From Anaerolineae bacterium (lineage in GTDB: Bacteria; Chloroflexota; Anaerolineae; Anaerolineales; Villigracilaceae), in assembly GCA_003158885.1 (NCBI GenBank), contig PMLN01000109.1, forward strand, positions 632-8,189: a stretch of DNA of 7,558 nucleotides, written 5' to 3'. Of the stretch, positions 1 to 5,799 are shown piece after piece (position 1 is the first letter of the stretch; each line of letters starts with the position of its first letter). The translations under genes were made by a program, and so were the position numbers. The notes below the pieces were generated by a model that was not told the origin of the DNA, ran no database searches, and worked only from the letters and a program-made list of their open reading frames with translations.

Positions 1-2097
1 CTGGTCAACTCGGCGGTGGATAATTTCAAAGCGCGTATCGAAGAACGATTTGAGAATCCTATACAGGCACTCTACAAATACCGCGTCCGCACCCTGCATG
101 GGCTGGCGCACGACATCGTCCGCGAAGACCCGTCGCTGGTCAGCCTCGACAAGAAGTTCTCCATCGTGGATGAAACTTCCTCGTCTGCCATGGTCGCCGA
201 AGCGGCACGCGCCTGGGTTCAAACTCATCCCGACTCCCTCGATTTATATCTCTCTCCACAGCTCGAGGATTATCAGACCCGGCGGGTGCGCGATAAAGAC
301 TGGCCGCAACTGGTTGAAACCATCGCAGCCAGTTTCATCCGCTCTGCCAAGGACCGCCGGCTTACGCCCGATAAACTTCGCCAGGCGCTGGATCAACAGC
401 CCGCTCCCCTGCTGCTGGCCGAGATGGGCTGGGCGATCTATTCCGATTACCAGCGCGCCCTCACCTACCGCGGCTCAGTAGACTTCGATGATCTCATCCG
501 TCTTGCCTACCAGATGCTGGCTACTTCCAACGAGCTTCTGGAACGACTGCGCTATCGCTGGCCGTATATCCTTGAAGATGAAGCCCAGGATTCATCTCAA
601 TTGCAGGAAGATATTCTGAGATTGCTGTCAGGCAACCCTTCGACACCTTCGGCAGGGCAAGGCGGTAACTGGGTCCGAGTCGGTGATCCCAACCAGGCCA
701 TTTTCGAGACCTTCACTACAGCCGACCCCAAATTGCTCAAGCGGTTCAGGGAAACCGCCGATCAATCCCTCGATCTCCCCAATTCCGGACGAAGCCAGCC
801 GGCCATCATCAAGCTCGCCAATAATTTGATTGACTGGACGATGACCGAGCATCCCCTGCCCGAGGCGCGCGATTCGTTGTCGCCGCCCTACATTCTACCC
901 ACGCCGGAAGGTGATCCGCAGCCTAATCCGCCCGAAGACCCAGGCGGCATCCATTTGATCAGCGAGAAATACAATCCTGAACAAGAGATCGCAGCAGTCG
1001 TCAAGTCCATCGAGGAGTGGCTGCCCGAACATAAAAACTCAACCATTGCGGTACTGACCTCCACAAACGGTCATGCTGAAAATGTGGTAAAGGAATTAAG
1101 AAAACGCAAGATCGAACCTCACGAATTACTGCGCAGCACCTCACTGACGCGCGCGGCCGCCGGATCGTTGAGTTATGTGTTGAGCTATCTCGCTGAGCCG
1201 GATAGCGCCTCAAAGCTGGCACAAGCCTATCGTGTCTGGCGGCGTGACTGGCGGGAAGACGAAGAACATGAGCCGCTGGTCGAGCATGTTGCAGGTTTGA
1301 TACGCAAGTTCAAAAAGGTTGAAGAGTATTTGGCGCCCCTCACTCCCTCCCCGCTCACAAATTTGGGAGAGGAGCTGGGGATGAATGCGGATGATGTCAT
1401 CAAAGAATTGGAAGGCTTCCGGGAGGTTACCCTCCGCTGGCATGGTGCGACCGTCCTGCCAATTGACCAATTGATCCTCACCTTGTCACAGGATATTTTC
1501 ACATCCGCCACGGATCTGGCATTGGCACATAAACTCGCCCTGGTGCTGAGACAGGTCGCGGACGATAACCCGCAGTGGCGCTTGCCCGAATTGACGCCCA
1601 GCCTGCACGAGATCGCACGCAACGAACGACGCTTCATCGGCTTTTCTTCAGACGATGCGGGTTTCAACCCGGACAATTACAAGGGGGTCGTGGTGGTCTC
1701 CACGGTGCATAAGGCCAAGGGCTTGGAATGGGATCGTGTGTATTTGATGTCGGTGAACAATTACGATTACCCGTCAAACCAAGCGAATGATCACTTCATA
1801 TCCGAACGATGGTTTATACGCGACAGGTTGAACCTCGAAGCCGAAACGCTGGCGCAATTGACCGCCGCCACTTCGACGAGCGAATACGAATATTACGAAG
1901 AAGGCTCAGCTACACAGCAAGCACGCCTGGATTATGTCCGTGAGCGCTTGCGATTGCTGTACGTAGGCATCACGCGCGCGCGCAAGGAACTGATCATCAC
2001 GTGGAATACGGGACGGAAAATCTCATCCATGGAAATCGAGGCTACGCCGTCACTTCCATTTGCTGCGTTGATAGGATGGCGGGAAAATCATCCATGA
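1..2097 (+). CDS. UvrD/Rep-type superfamily 1 DNA helicase, 5'-truncated by the window edge
   Basis: ATP-driven DNA unwinding enzyme, probably in repair or recombination. The frame is open to base 1. The first residues (LVNSAVDNFKARI) match motif Ia, so the Walker A motif and the true start lie outside the window; the GTG at 16 is not the start. Numbering from base 16, visible motifs are Ib (TLHGLAHDI, residue 26), the Walker B equivalent DEAQD (188-192), motif III GDPNQAIF (223), motif IV around LPNSGRS (about 254-260), motif V STVHKAKGLEWD (562) and motif VI LLYVGITRAR (647). The protein ends about 40 residues after motif VI, with no RecB-type nuclease domain and no PcrA-like C-terminal tail. 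Two short segments (residues about 207-216 and 440-456) look like repeat-derived in-frame insertions. A palindromic repeat begins directly after the stop codon. Family assignment is firm; the exact subfamily is not. Confidence 0.93.
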   Translation: MVNSAVDNFKARIEERFENPIQALYKYRVRTLHGLAHDIVREDPSLVSLDKKFSIVDETSSSAMVAEAARAWVQTHPDSLDLYLSPQLEDYQTRRVRDKDWPQLVETIAASFIRSAKDRRLTPDKLRQALDQQPAPLLLAEMGWAIYSDYQRALTYRGSVDFDDLIRLAYQMLATSNELLERLRYRWPYILEDEAQDSSQLQEDILRLLSGNPSTPSAGQGGNWVRVGDPNQAIFETFTTADPKLLKRFRETADQSLDLPNSGRSQPAIIKLANNLIDWTMTEHPLPEARDSLSPPYILPTPEGDPQPNPPEDPGGIHLISEKYNPEQEIAAVVKSIEEWLPEHKNSTIAVLTSTNGHAENVVKELRKRKIEPHELLRSTSLTRAAAGSLSYVLSYLAEPDSASKLAQAYRVWRRDWREDEEHEPLVEHVAGLIRKFKKVEEYLAPLTPSPLTNLGEELGMNADDVIKELEGFREVTLRWHGATVLPIDQLILTLSQDIFTSATDLALAHKLALVLRQVADDNPQWRLPELTPSLHEIARNERRFIGFSSDDAGFNPDNYKGVVVVSTVHKAKGLEWDRVYLMSVNNYDYPSNQANDHFISERWFIRDRLNLEAETLAQLTAATSTSEYEYYEEGSATQQARLDYVRERLRLLYVGITRARKELIITWNTGRKISSMEIEATPSLPFAALIGWRENHP
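634..663 (+). repeat. Short dispersed-repeat-like segment inside the helicase gene
   Basis: The segment reads CCTTCGACACCTTCGGCAGG followed by GCAAGG. It resembles the widespread environmental-genome repeat of the form CCTTCGACA-n-CTCAGGGCAGG, recalled from general knowledge and not searched here. It encodes the low-complexity stretch NPSTPSAGQG between the DEAQD strand and the motif III strand, where a compact helicase would have a short turn. Only one copy is visible in the window. Confidence 0.45.
1333..1384 (+). repeat. Dispersed-repeat-like segment inside the helicase gene
   Basis: A C-rich half (CCCCTCACTCCCTCCCC, 1336-1352), a CACAAATTTGGG centre and a G-rich half (GGGAGAGGAGCTGGGG) form a degenerate inverted repeat. 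This is typical of the common CCCTCACCC...AAATTT...GGGAGAGGGG dispersed repeat family. It is translated in frame as APLTPSPLTNLGEELG (residues 440-455), a proline-rich insert between motifs IV and V. Family identity is from memory; the position and in-frame state are seen directly. Confidence 0.5.
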
Positions 2098-2205
2098 TTC
2101 TGCGAGGAGGGTGCTTTCCCCGACGAAGCAGTCTCACCGCACTTGCAAATGATTGTTTGATGATTCCACGAGATTGCTTCGGGAAGAACACCCTCGCAAC
2201 GACAT
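2098..2205. repeat. REP/MITE-like imperfect palindromic element
   Basis: The left arm (2101-2135, beginning TGCGAGGAGGGTG and ending GAAGCAGTCTC) pairs imperfectly with the right arm (2170-2198, beginning GAGATTGCTTCGGG and ending CACCCTCGCA). The outer 7 bp match exactly, and the inner AAGCA-n-TCTC matches its complement apart from one base; gaps lie between. The loop is about 34 nt (2136-2169). The sequence strongly resembles the widespread GAGATTGCTTCG...CTCGCAATGACA dispersed repeat, from memory. It starts 3 nt after the helicase stop codon and ends against the promoter box of the GIY-YIG gene. Confidence 0.7.
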
Positions 2206-2213
2206 GATATAAA
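2205..2213 (+). promoter_or_regulatory. Extended -10 promoter for a leaderless GIY-YIG mRNA
   Basis: TGATATAAA contains an extended TGn element plus TATAAA (2208-2213). The box ends 5 nt before the ATG at 2219, so transcription would begin at or next to the start codon. No Shine-Dalgarno sequence is present. The -35 region (about 2185-2190, AGAACA) is weak and lies inside the right arm of the palindromic repeat. Confidence 0.5.
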
Positions 2214-2218
2214 TAAGT

Positions 2219-2509
2219 ATGACTGACAAACAATATTGCGTTTACATCATGACCAACGCCCACAACCATGTTTTATACACAGGCGTGACAAACAACTTGA
2301 AGCGCCGCGCCTATGAACACAGATCGGGACTCGGAGGAATCTTCACGAAAAGATACAACGTAACCAAACTGGTTTATTATGAATATGGTTCAAGCATAAA
2401 TTCCGCTCTTCTGCGGGAGAAACAAATCAAAGGCGGCTCGCGGCAAAAGAAGCTTGATTTAGTAAACAGTATGAATCCAGCCTGGAAAGATTTATACGAC
2501 GAAATCTAA
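2219..2509 (+). CDS. Small stand-alone GIY-YIG nuclease domain protein
   Basis: A 96-residue protein consisting almost entirely of a GIY-YIG domain, of the short YhbQ-like type. Motif one is VYI (8-10) and motif two is YTG (20-22). NNLKRRAYEH (25-34) carries the catalytic arginine, and LLREKQIKGG (64-73) carries the catalytic glutamate E67, so the active site looks intact. There is no extra DNA-binding or UvrC-like domain. The cellular role of these single-domain proteins is not established; endonuclease activity is inferred from the fold. The gene is AT-rich compared with its neighbours (19 of 60 bases are G/C in 2341-2400, against 37 of 60 in 301-360 of the helicase), which suggests separate origin or transfer. 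It is convergent with the Ddn-like gene, with a 27-nt gap and no clear terminator. Confidence 0.9.
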   Translation: MTDKQYCVYIMTNAHNHVLYTGVTNNLKRRAYEHRSGLGGIFTKRYNVTKLVYYEYGSSINSALLREKQIKGGSRQKKLDLVNSMNPAWKDLYDEI

Positions 2510-2536
2510 AATTAGAATAACTGTGTCGAGTACGCC

Positions 2537-2953
2537 TTACTTCACAGGTGTCAGCACAATGACCGGGATCTTGCGCGTGGTCTTTTGCTGATAATCACCA
2601 AAACCAGGCATCATCTCGATCATCTTGTTATATAACCGCGTTCGTTCTGGTTCTTCAGCGACTGTCGCGCGGACCTGAAACTTTTCGGTTCCTACTTCAA
2701 CAGTAAGTGCCGGGTCAGCGACAATGTTGTAATACCAATCAGGATTCGTCGGCGCCCCGCCCTTGGAGGCAATTACCACAAACCGGTCGCCATCCTTAAC
2801 ATAGGCTACCGGGTTGATGCGTTCCTGTTTACTCTTCGCACCTTTGGTGTGCAAAAGAAGCAGCGTCCTGCCCTCAAAATACCCGCCCACCCGGCCTTCA
2901 TTGGCTCGAAACTCGTCAATGATCGCTTTATTTCTGTCATTCGCTTCACTCAT
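2537..2953 (-). CDS. Ddn-family deazaflavin (F420)-dependent nitroreductase-like protein
   Basis: A 138-residue protein, the usual length for the family. The split-barrel core shows GRVGGYFEGRTLLLLHTKGA (20-39), the KSxxER stretch (40-45), AYVKDGDRFVVIASKGG (50-66) and NPDWYYNIVADP (70-81), all typical of the family named after Mycobacterium Ddn. Members use reduced F420 to reduce varied substrates; some only bind the cofactor. The family's usual glycine after KS is a lysine here (K42), a minor departure near the cofactor phosphate region. A good Shine-Dalgarno (AGGAGA, 2967-2962) sits 8 nt before the ATG. The gene lies 72 nt downstream of the SDR gene on the same strand and may share its transcript. 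The fold is confident, the substrate unknown. Confidence 0.88.
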   Translation of the reverse strand: MSEANDRNKAIIDEFRANEGRVGGYFEGRTLLLLHTKGAKSKQERINPVAYVKDGDRFVVIASKGGAPTNPDWYYNIVADPALTVEVGTEKFQVRATVAEEPERTRLYNKMIEMMPGFGDYQQKTTRKIPVIVLTPVK

Positions 2954-3025
2954 ATATCTTGTCTCCTAAATACAAAATCACGATGCTGCCAAATCATACA
3001 CCCTTACGGCACAATTGGCGGTCAC

Positions 3026-3871
3026 TCACGCTCCTGTTCCCGGCAAGCTATTTTCGGAGAGCGAAGCCAGACTTCTTCCGGAACTTTTTTGATGAGCCAT
3101 TCGCCAGCGCCAACCGACGATTTCAGCCAGGCTGGTGGATGGCACCAAGCCTCCCAACGATTTCAGAGCCTGGTTCAAAAAACCCGGAATGACAATCGCG
3201 CGTCCGTGCAAAGCCGCTTCGATGGTTTGATTGGCAACCTTTCCAATATCTTCCGTGGTCAATTGTCCCATGATTCCCTGGGCTTCGATGGCCGTGATAC
3301 ATTCCGCCGTGGTGGGCAGACCGGCAGGACATAAAACCGTCACCGTGACGTTCTGTTCGCGCAGCTCATTGCGAAGCGCCAGGGAAAAATCCAACAAGAA
3401 GCGTTTCGAGGCAGCATAGGTCGCCTTGACCGGCATCGAGAAAAATGCAGCCAGGCTGGACACATTGACAATCCGGAACGGGGTGACCGGATCCTTGAAG
3501 TCAAGCAGGGCGTGAGTCACGATCAAGGTGGCTTCCACGTTCAAGCGGACAATTGCAGAAATCTCCTCCCGACTGCGCTCACGGAACAAACCCTCATGAT
3601 CGAGTCCGGCTACATTGAGCAGGCCGCGAAACTTCCAACCCTGCGAGCGAATCGTATCGAACATTTCAGCGCGCGAGGCCGCATCCGCCAGGTTGGCCGC
3701 CTGGGTAAGCACGCGTACGCCATAACCACGCTCCAGGCCCCGCGCAAGCATGGCCAAATTCTCCTCCCTCAAATCCGTCAGGAACAGGTCCCAGCCTCGG
3801 CTGGCACATTCCACCGCGAAGGCCTTGCCAAGCCCACCGGTTGCGCCGGTAATAAAAATCATGCTGTTCAT
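3026..3871 (-). CDS. Short-chain dehydrogenase/reductase (classical SDR, DltE-like)
   Basis: A 281-residue NAD(P)-dependent oxidoreductase with a Rossmann fold. Visible features are the cofactor glycine motif TGATGGLG (8-15), an acidic residue after strand two (D33), NVAG (86-89, a variant of NNAG), and the catalytic tetrad N111, S139, Y152 and K156 within LNVEAT, VSS and YAASK. The C-terminal tail is basic and serine-rich, without clear membrane segments. The substrate cannot be predicted; DltE-like SDRs act on varied carbonyls or alcohols. The ATG at 3871 is chosen over the one at 3862 because AAGGAG (3883-3878) lies 6 nt upstream of it. A strong -35/-10 pair lies upstream, overlapping the palindromic operator candidate. 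The gene is divergent from a second SDR and upstream of the Ddn-like gene. Confidence 0.9.
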   Translation of the reverse strand: MNSMIFITGATGGLGKAFAVECASRGWDLFLTDLREENLAMLARGLERGYGVRVLTQAANLADAASRAEMFDTIRSQGWKFRGLLNVAGLDHEGLFRERSREEISAIVRLNVEATLIVTHALLDFKDPVTPFRIVNVSSLAAFFSMPVKATYAASKRFLLDFSLALRNELREQNVTVTVLCPAGLPTTAECITAIEAQGIMGQLTTEDIGKVANQTIEAALHGRAIVIPGFLNQALKSLGGLVPSTSLAEIVGWRWRMAHQKSSGRSLASLSENSLPGTGA

Positions 3872-3877
3872 CGAAAT

Positions 3878-3883
3878 CTCCTT
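3878..3883 (-). promoter_or_regulatory. Shine-Dalgarno AAGGAG of the minus-strand SDR gene
   Basis: AAGGAG on the minus strand, 6 nt from the ATG at 3871. This near-ideal spacing decides between the two nearby ATG codons at 3871 and 3862. Confidence 0.8.
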
Positions 3884-3904
3884 TCATGTGAAGCCGTCCC
3901 GGCA

Positions 3905-3933
3905 ACTATACTATCGAAACCTAAAAAAGTCAA
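3905..3933 (-). promoter_or_regulatory. Sigma70-type promoter of the minus-strand SDR gene
   Basis: On the minus strand, TTGACT (3933-3928) and TATAGT (3910-3905) are separated by exactly 17 bp. Transcription would start near 3898, giving a short leader that includes the Shine-Dalgarno site. The -35 box overlaps the perfect palindrome at 3930-3945, so a bound repressor would occlude it. Confidence 0.72.
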
Positions 3934-3961
3934 ACGATTGTTTGAAACTATTGTATGAAAC
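3930..3961. promoter_or_regulatory. Candidate TetR-family operator (palindrome plus overlapping repeat)
   Basis: TCAAACGATTGTTTGA (3930-3945) is a palindrome with perfect 6-bp arms. An 18-bp motif at 3931-3948 is repeated at 3944-3961 with 15 of 18 identical positions (period 13 bp), giving a second, weaker dyad TGAAACTATTGTATGA (3943-3958). The site covers the -35 box of the leftward promoter and ends 2 nt before the -35 box of the rightward promoter. The TetR-family regulator encoded in the rightward operon is the obvious candidate ligand, by inference from position. Confidence 0.65.
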
Positions 3962-3963
3962 AC

Positions 3964-3992
3964 TTGACAAAATCCGGCCTTCGGAATAAGAT
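3964..3992 (+). promoter_or_regulatory. Sigma70-type promoter of the SDR-TetR operon
   Basis: A consensus TTGACA (3964-3969) and TAAGAT (3987-3992) are separated by exactly 17 bp. Transcription would start near 3999. This excludes the upstream ATG at 3955 as the start of the following gene and favours 4009 or 4021. Confidence 0.75.
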
Positions 3993-4020
3993 CATTCCAA
4001 AAACGGAAATGGATAAGGAT

Positions 4021-4902
4021 ATGATCAAATCACTGAAGGAAAAGACGGTTGTGATCACCGGCGTGACTTCGGGTATCGGACAGGCTGTTGCCGAAGCGCT
4101 GGTCAAGGAAGGCATGTTTGTGATCGGAGTGGGACGCGCACCCGACCGCTGCGCGCAGACCGAGCAGCGACTCCGAGCGCTTCACCCGGACGGAGGGCCG
4201 GTCGCTGTTTTGACAGCAGACCTTTCCATCCAGGCCGCTGTGCGAAGTCTCGCTGTCGAAATCCGCCAGACACTTGCCAAGTGGGACCGGAACGCATTGG
4301 ATGTTCTGGTCAATAATGCCGGAACTGTCCCCTTTTGGCAGACTCTGACTCCGGAAGGCTTCGACCTGCAGTGGGCGGTCAATCACCTGGCCCCTTTCCT
4401 GCTGACGCACGAACTGCTGCCCCTGCTCAAAGCCGCCCCGGCCGCACGCGTCATCACGGTCAGTTCAGGCTCCCATTACAACACGCGCCTCAATTGGGAA
4501 GACATTCAATTGCGCAGACATTACAATCCCCTGCGAGCCTATAATCAGACCAAGCTGGCGAACGTATTATTCACCATCGAGCTTAATCGCCGTTTGGGAC
4601 CTGGTTCCACAGTTCACGCTTTCGCGGCGGACCCCGGCCTGGTCAACACAGAAATCGGCTTGAAGAGCAATTCCTTTTTGGCACGCTGGCTCTGGAATAT
4701 CCGGCGGCGCGGCGGGATCACTCCGGAAGAATCGGCCAAGGGCATCGTTTATTTAACAACTGAGCCATCCATCCAAAATTCAACAGAAGCATACTGGAAG
4801 CATGGCCATCCCCAGGCCCCCAGCCCCTATGCGCAAAGCTCGCAAGCTGCCCGACAGTTATGGGAACTCTCGGCGCAGATGTGCGGGCTGGAAAACGAAT
4901 GA
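4021..4902 (+). CDS. Short-chain dehydrogenase/reductase (retinol dehydrogenase-like SDR)
   Basis: NAD(P)-dependent oxidoreductase, 293 residues from the ATG at 4021. Motifs by that numbering are TGVTSGIG (13-20), NNAG (98-101), VSSGSH (S148/S149) and the active-site pair Y174 and K178 in YNQTK. An arginine follows strand two (VGRAPDR), which suggests NADP preference. The overall pattern, including LNWEDIQ after the serine and DPGLVNTEIG, resembles the retinol dehydrogenase/WW-oxidoreductase-like SDRs; the natural substrate is unknown. The frame stays open up to an ATG at 3955, but that codon lies upstream of the promoter, so it is unlikely to be used. An ATG at 4009 (four residues longer) is possible. 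The Shine-Dalgarno is weak (GGATAAGG). The stop codon lies 9 nt before the TetR gene, indicating one operon. Confidence 0.9.
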   Translation: MIKSLKEKTVVITGVTSGIGQAVAEALVKEGMFVIGVGRAPDRCAQTEQRLRALHPDGGPVAVLTADLSIQAAVRSLAVEIRQTLAKWDRNALDVLVNNAGTVPFWQTLTPEGFDLQWAVNHLAPFLLTHELLPLLKAAPAARVITVSSGSHYNTRLNWEDIQLRRHYNPLRAYNQTKLANVLFTIELNRRLGPGSTVHAFAADPGLVNTEIGLKSNSFLARWLWNIRRRGGITPEESAKGIVYLTTEPSIQNSTEAYWKHGHPQAPSPYAQSSQAARQLWELSAQMCGLENE

Positions 4903-4911
4903 GGTAATTCA

Positions 4912-5502
4912 ATGTCAGAGAAAAATTCAACCCAGCAATTGATCCTGGAAGCCGTGGTAAGCTGCATCGAAAAGTATGGGATAGATAAAGTGACTACACG
5001 CAAGATCGCCCAGGAAGCCGGGACAAATATCGCCTCCATCAATTATTACTTCCGTTCAAAAGATGAACTGCTGGCCGCCGCCTTATCCATGACCATCCAG
5101 CACATGCTGGAAGACGTAATCAAGGCGATTGACGATACGCAGCAACCGCTCAAAGAGGTGCTTGAAAATGTTTTCTTCTACCTGCTGGACGGAAGCTTGC
5201 AGTATCCGGGTGTCTCCACCGCCCACCTCTATCAGGCCATCACCGAAAAGAAGTACGACTCGATCAGCGCCCAGGCCCTGATAAAAGTATCCGAGCGGCT
5301 GACCGAACGGGTAACGCGTGATGATCCGCGCAGAGATCCGGTGGAAACGCGCCTGGTGCTCTCGCAGATTCTATCTTCGATCATGTTTACCATGCTGGCG
5401 CCCAACTTCTTTAACGTGGCCCGGAAATACCAGCTTACCAGCGCCGACCATGCCAAAAACCTGGCGGCGCATTACACAAAATTGTTTTTGAATAGCAAAT
5501 AA
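4912..5502 (+). CDS. TetR/AcrR-family transcriptional regulator
   Basis: A 196-residue one-component regulator. The N-terminal DNA-binding domain is clear: ILEAVVSCIEKYG (11-23), then the helix-turn-helix VTTRKIAQEAGTNIASINYYF (about 27-47) followed by the typical RSKDEL (48-53). The rest (about 60-196) is helical and divergent, as expected for a ligand pocket, so the inducer cannot be named. A Shine-Dalgarno GAGG (4901-4904) overlaps the stop codon of the SDR gene and sits 7 nt before the ATG, pointing to translational coupling. It probably represses its own operon and the divergent SDR/Ddn-like arm through the palindrome at 3930-3961; this is inferred from position. No terminator with a U-tract is seen after the gene. 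Confidence 0.93.
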   Translation: MSEKNSTQQLILEAVVSCIEKYGIDKVTTRKIAQEAGTNIASINYYFRSKDELLAAALSMTIQHMLEDVIKAIDDTQQPLKEVLENVFFYLLDGSLQYPGVSTAHLYQAITEKKYDSISAQALIKVSERLTERVTRDDPRRDPVETRLVLSQILSSIMFTMLAPNFFNVARKYQLTSADHAKNLAAHYTKLFLNSK

Positions 5503-5534
5503 ACAAACGCCTCGGCATTCATGACTGCACTGAA

Positions 5535-5741
5535 AAAACAATTAAACACAAAGTACACGAAGGGACACGAAATAAACCCCTTTCGTTTTCCCTGTGCCTG
5601 CACTGCGCCGCAGGCACACGTGTGTACGTCGTGTCCGCTTGCCCTGTGTTCTCTCAGGGTCGTGTTTGAAGTCTTTTTTCACTAGAGTCATTCGTAAATT
5701 CGCGTAATTCGCGTTAAGGGTTTCCCGGCTTTGGTAAAGCC
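5535..5741. repeat. Intergenic patchwork of dispersed-repeat-like sequence with hairpins
   Basis: The 297-nt gap between the TetR and ROK genes holds no convincing gene. It contains phrases typical of repeats common in environmental bacterial genomes: ACACAAAGTACACGAAGGG then ACACGAA (from about 5548), and ATTCGTAAATTCGCGTAATT then CGCG (about 5692-5713). Seen directly are a 9-bp perfect hairpin TGTGCCTGC/GCAGGCACA (5593-5601 with 5610-5618), the palindrome CACACGTGTG (5615-5624), CCCTG/CAGGG near 5640-5660, and GGCTTT-GGT-AAAGCC (5727-5741). None is followed directly by a T-run, so none is called a terminator. Repeat-family identity is from memory. Confidence 0.5.
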
Positions 5742-5787
5742 ATGAGGCGCTGAACACATATCGAGCAAAGTCTATGGCCGCAAGGTT

Positions 5788-5793
5788 TATAAT
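5788..5793 (+). promoter_or_regulatory. Consensus -10 box (TATAAT) for a leaderless ROK kinase mRNA
   Basis: A perfect TATAAT ends 6 nt before the ATG at 5800, so the predicted +1 is the A of the start codon. The bases between (CGGGTT) are not a Shine-Dalgarno at usable spacing. No recognisable -35 is found at 16-18 bp (GCAAAG region), so an activator or a strong -10 may be needed. Confidence 0.6.
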
Positions 5794-5799
5794 CGGGTT

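Noticed and set aside
1227..1676. Minus-strand open frame of 149 codons opposite the helicase
   Set aside because: It is antisense to the region leading to helicase motif V, with arginine- and serine-rich shadow composition.
2498..2520. TCTAAAATTAGA inverted repeat as a bidirectional terminator between convergent genes
   Set aside because: The stem is five weak, AT-rich pairs with no T-run, too unstable to call.
2849..3334. Plus-strand open frame of 161 codons across the Ddn-like/SDR junction
   Set aside because: It overlaps two well-supported minus-strand genes and resembles no known family.
3512..3958. Plus-strand open frame of 148 codons opposite the minus-strand SDR
   Set aside because: It is antisense to the SDR catalytic core and would run through the divergent promoters and operator.
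3930..3961. CRISPR-like or iteron interpretation of the 13-bp repeated motif
   Set aside because: There are only two overlapping copies, with no spacers. Its placement at two promoters fits an operator better.
5593..5680. Possible intrinsic terminator (hairpins followed later by a T-run in GTCTTTTTTC)
   Set aside because: The nearest hairpin (CCCTG/CAGGG) ends about 15 nt before the T-run, so the geometry is wrong.
5542..5757. Minus-strand open frame of 71 codons in the TetR-ROK gap
   Set aside because: Its translation is of repeat-like DNA (for example the tail FVSLRVLCV). It has no family resemblance and no Shine-Dalgarno sequence, so it is a repeat shadow rather than a gene.
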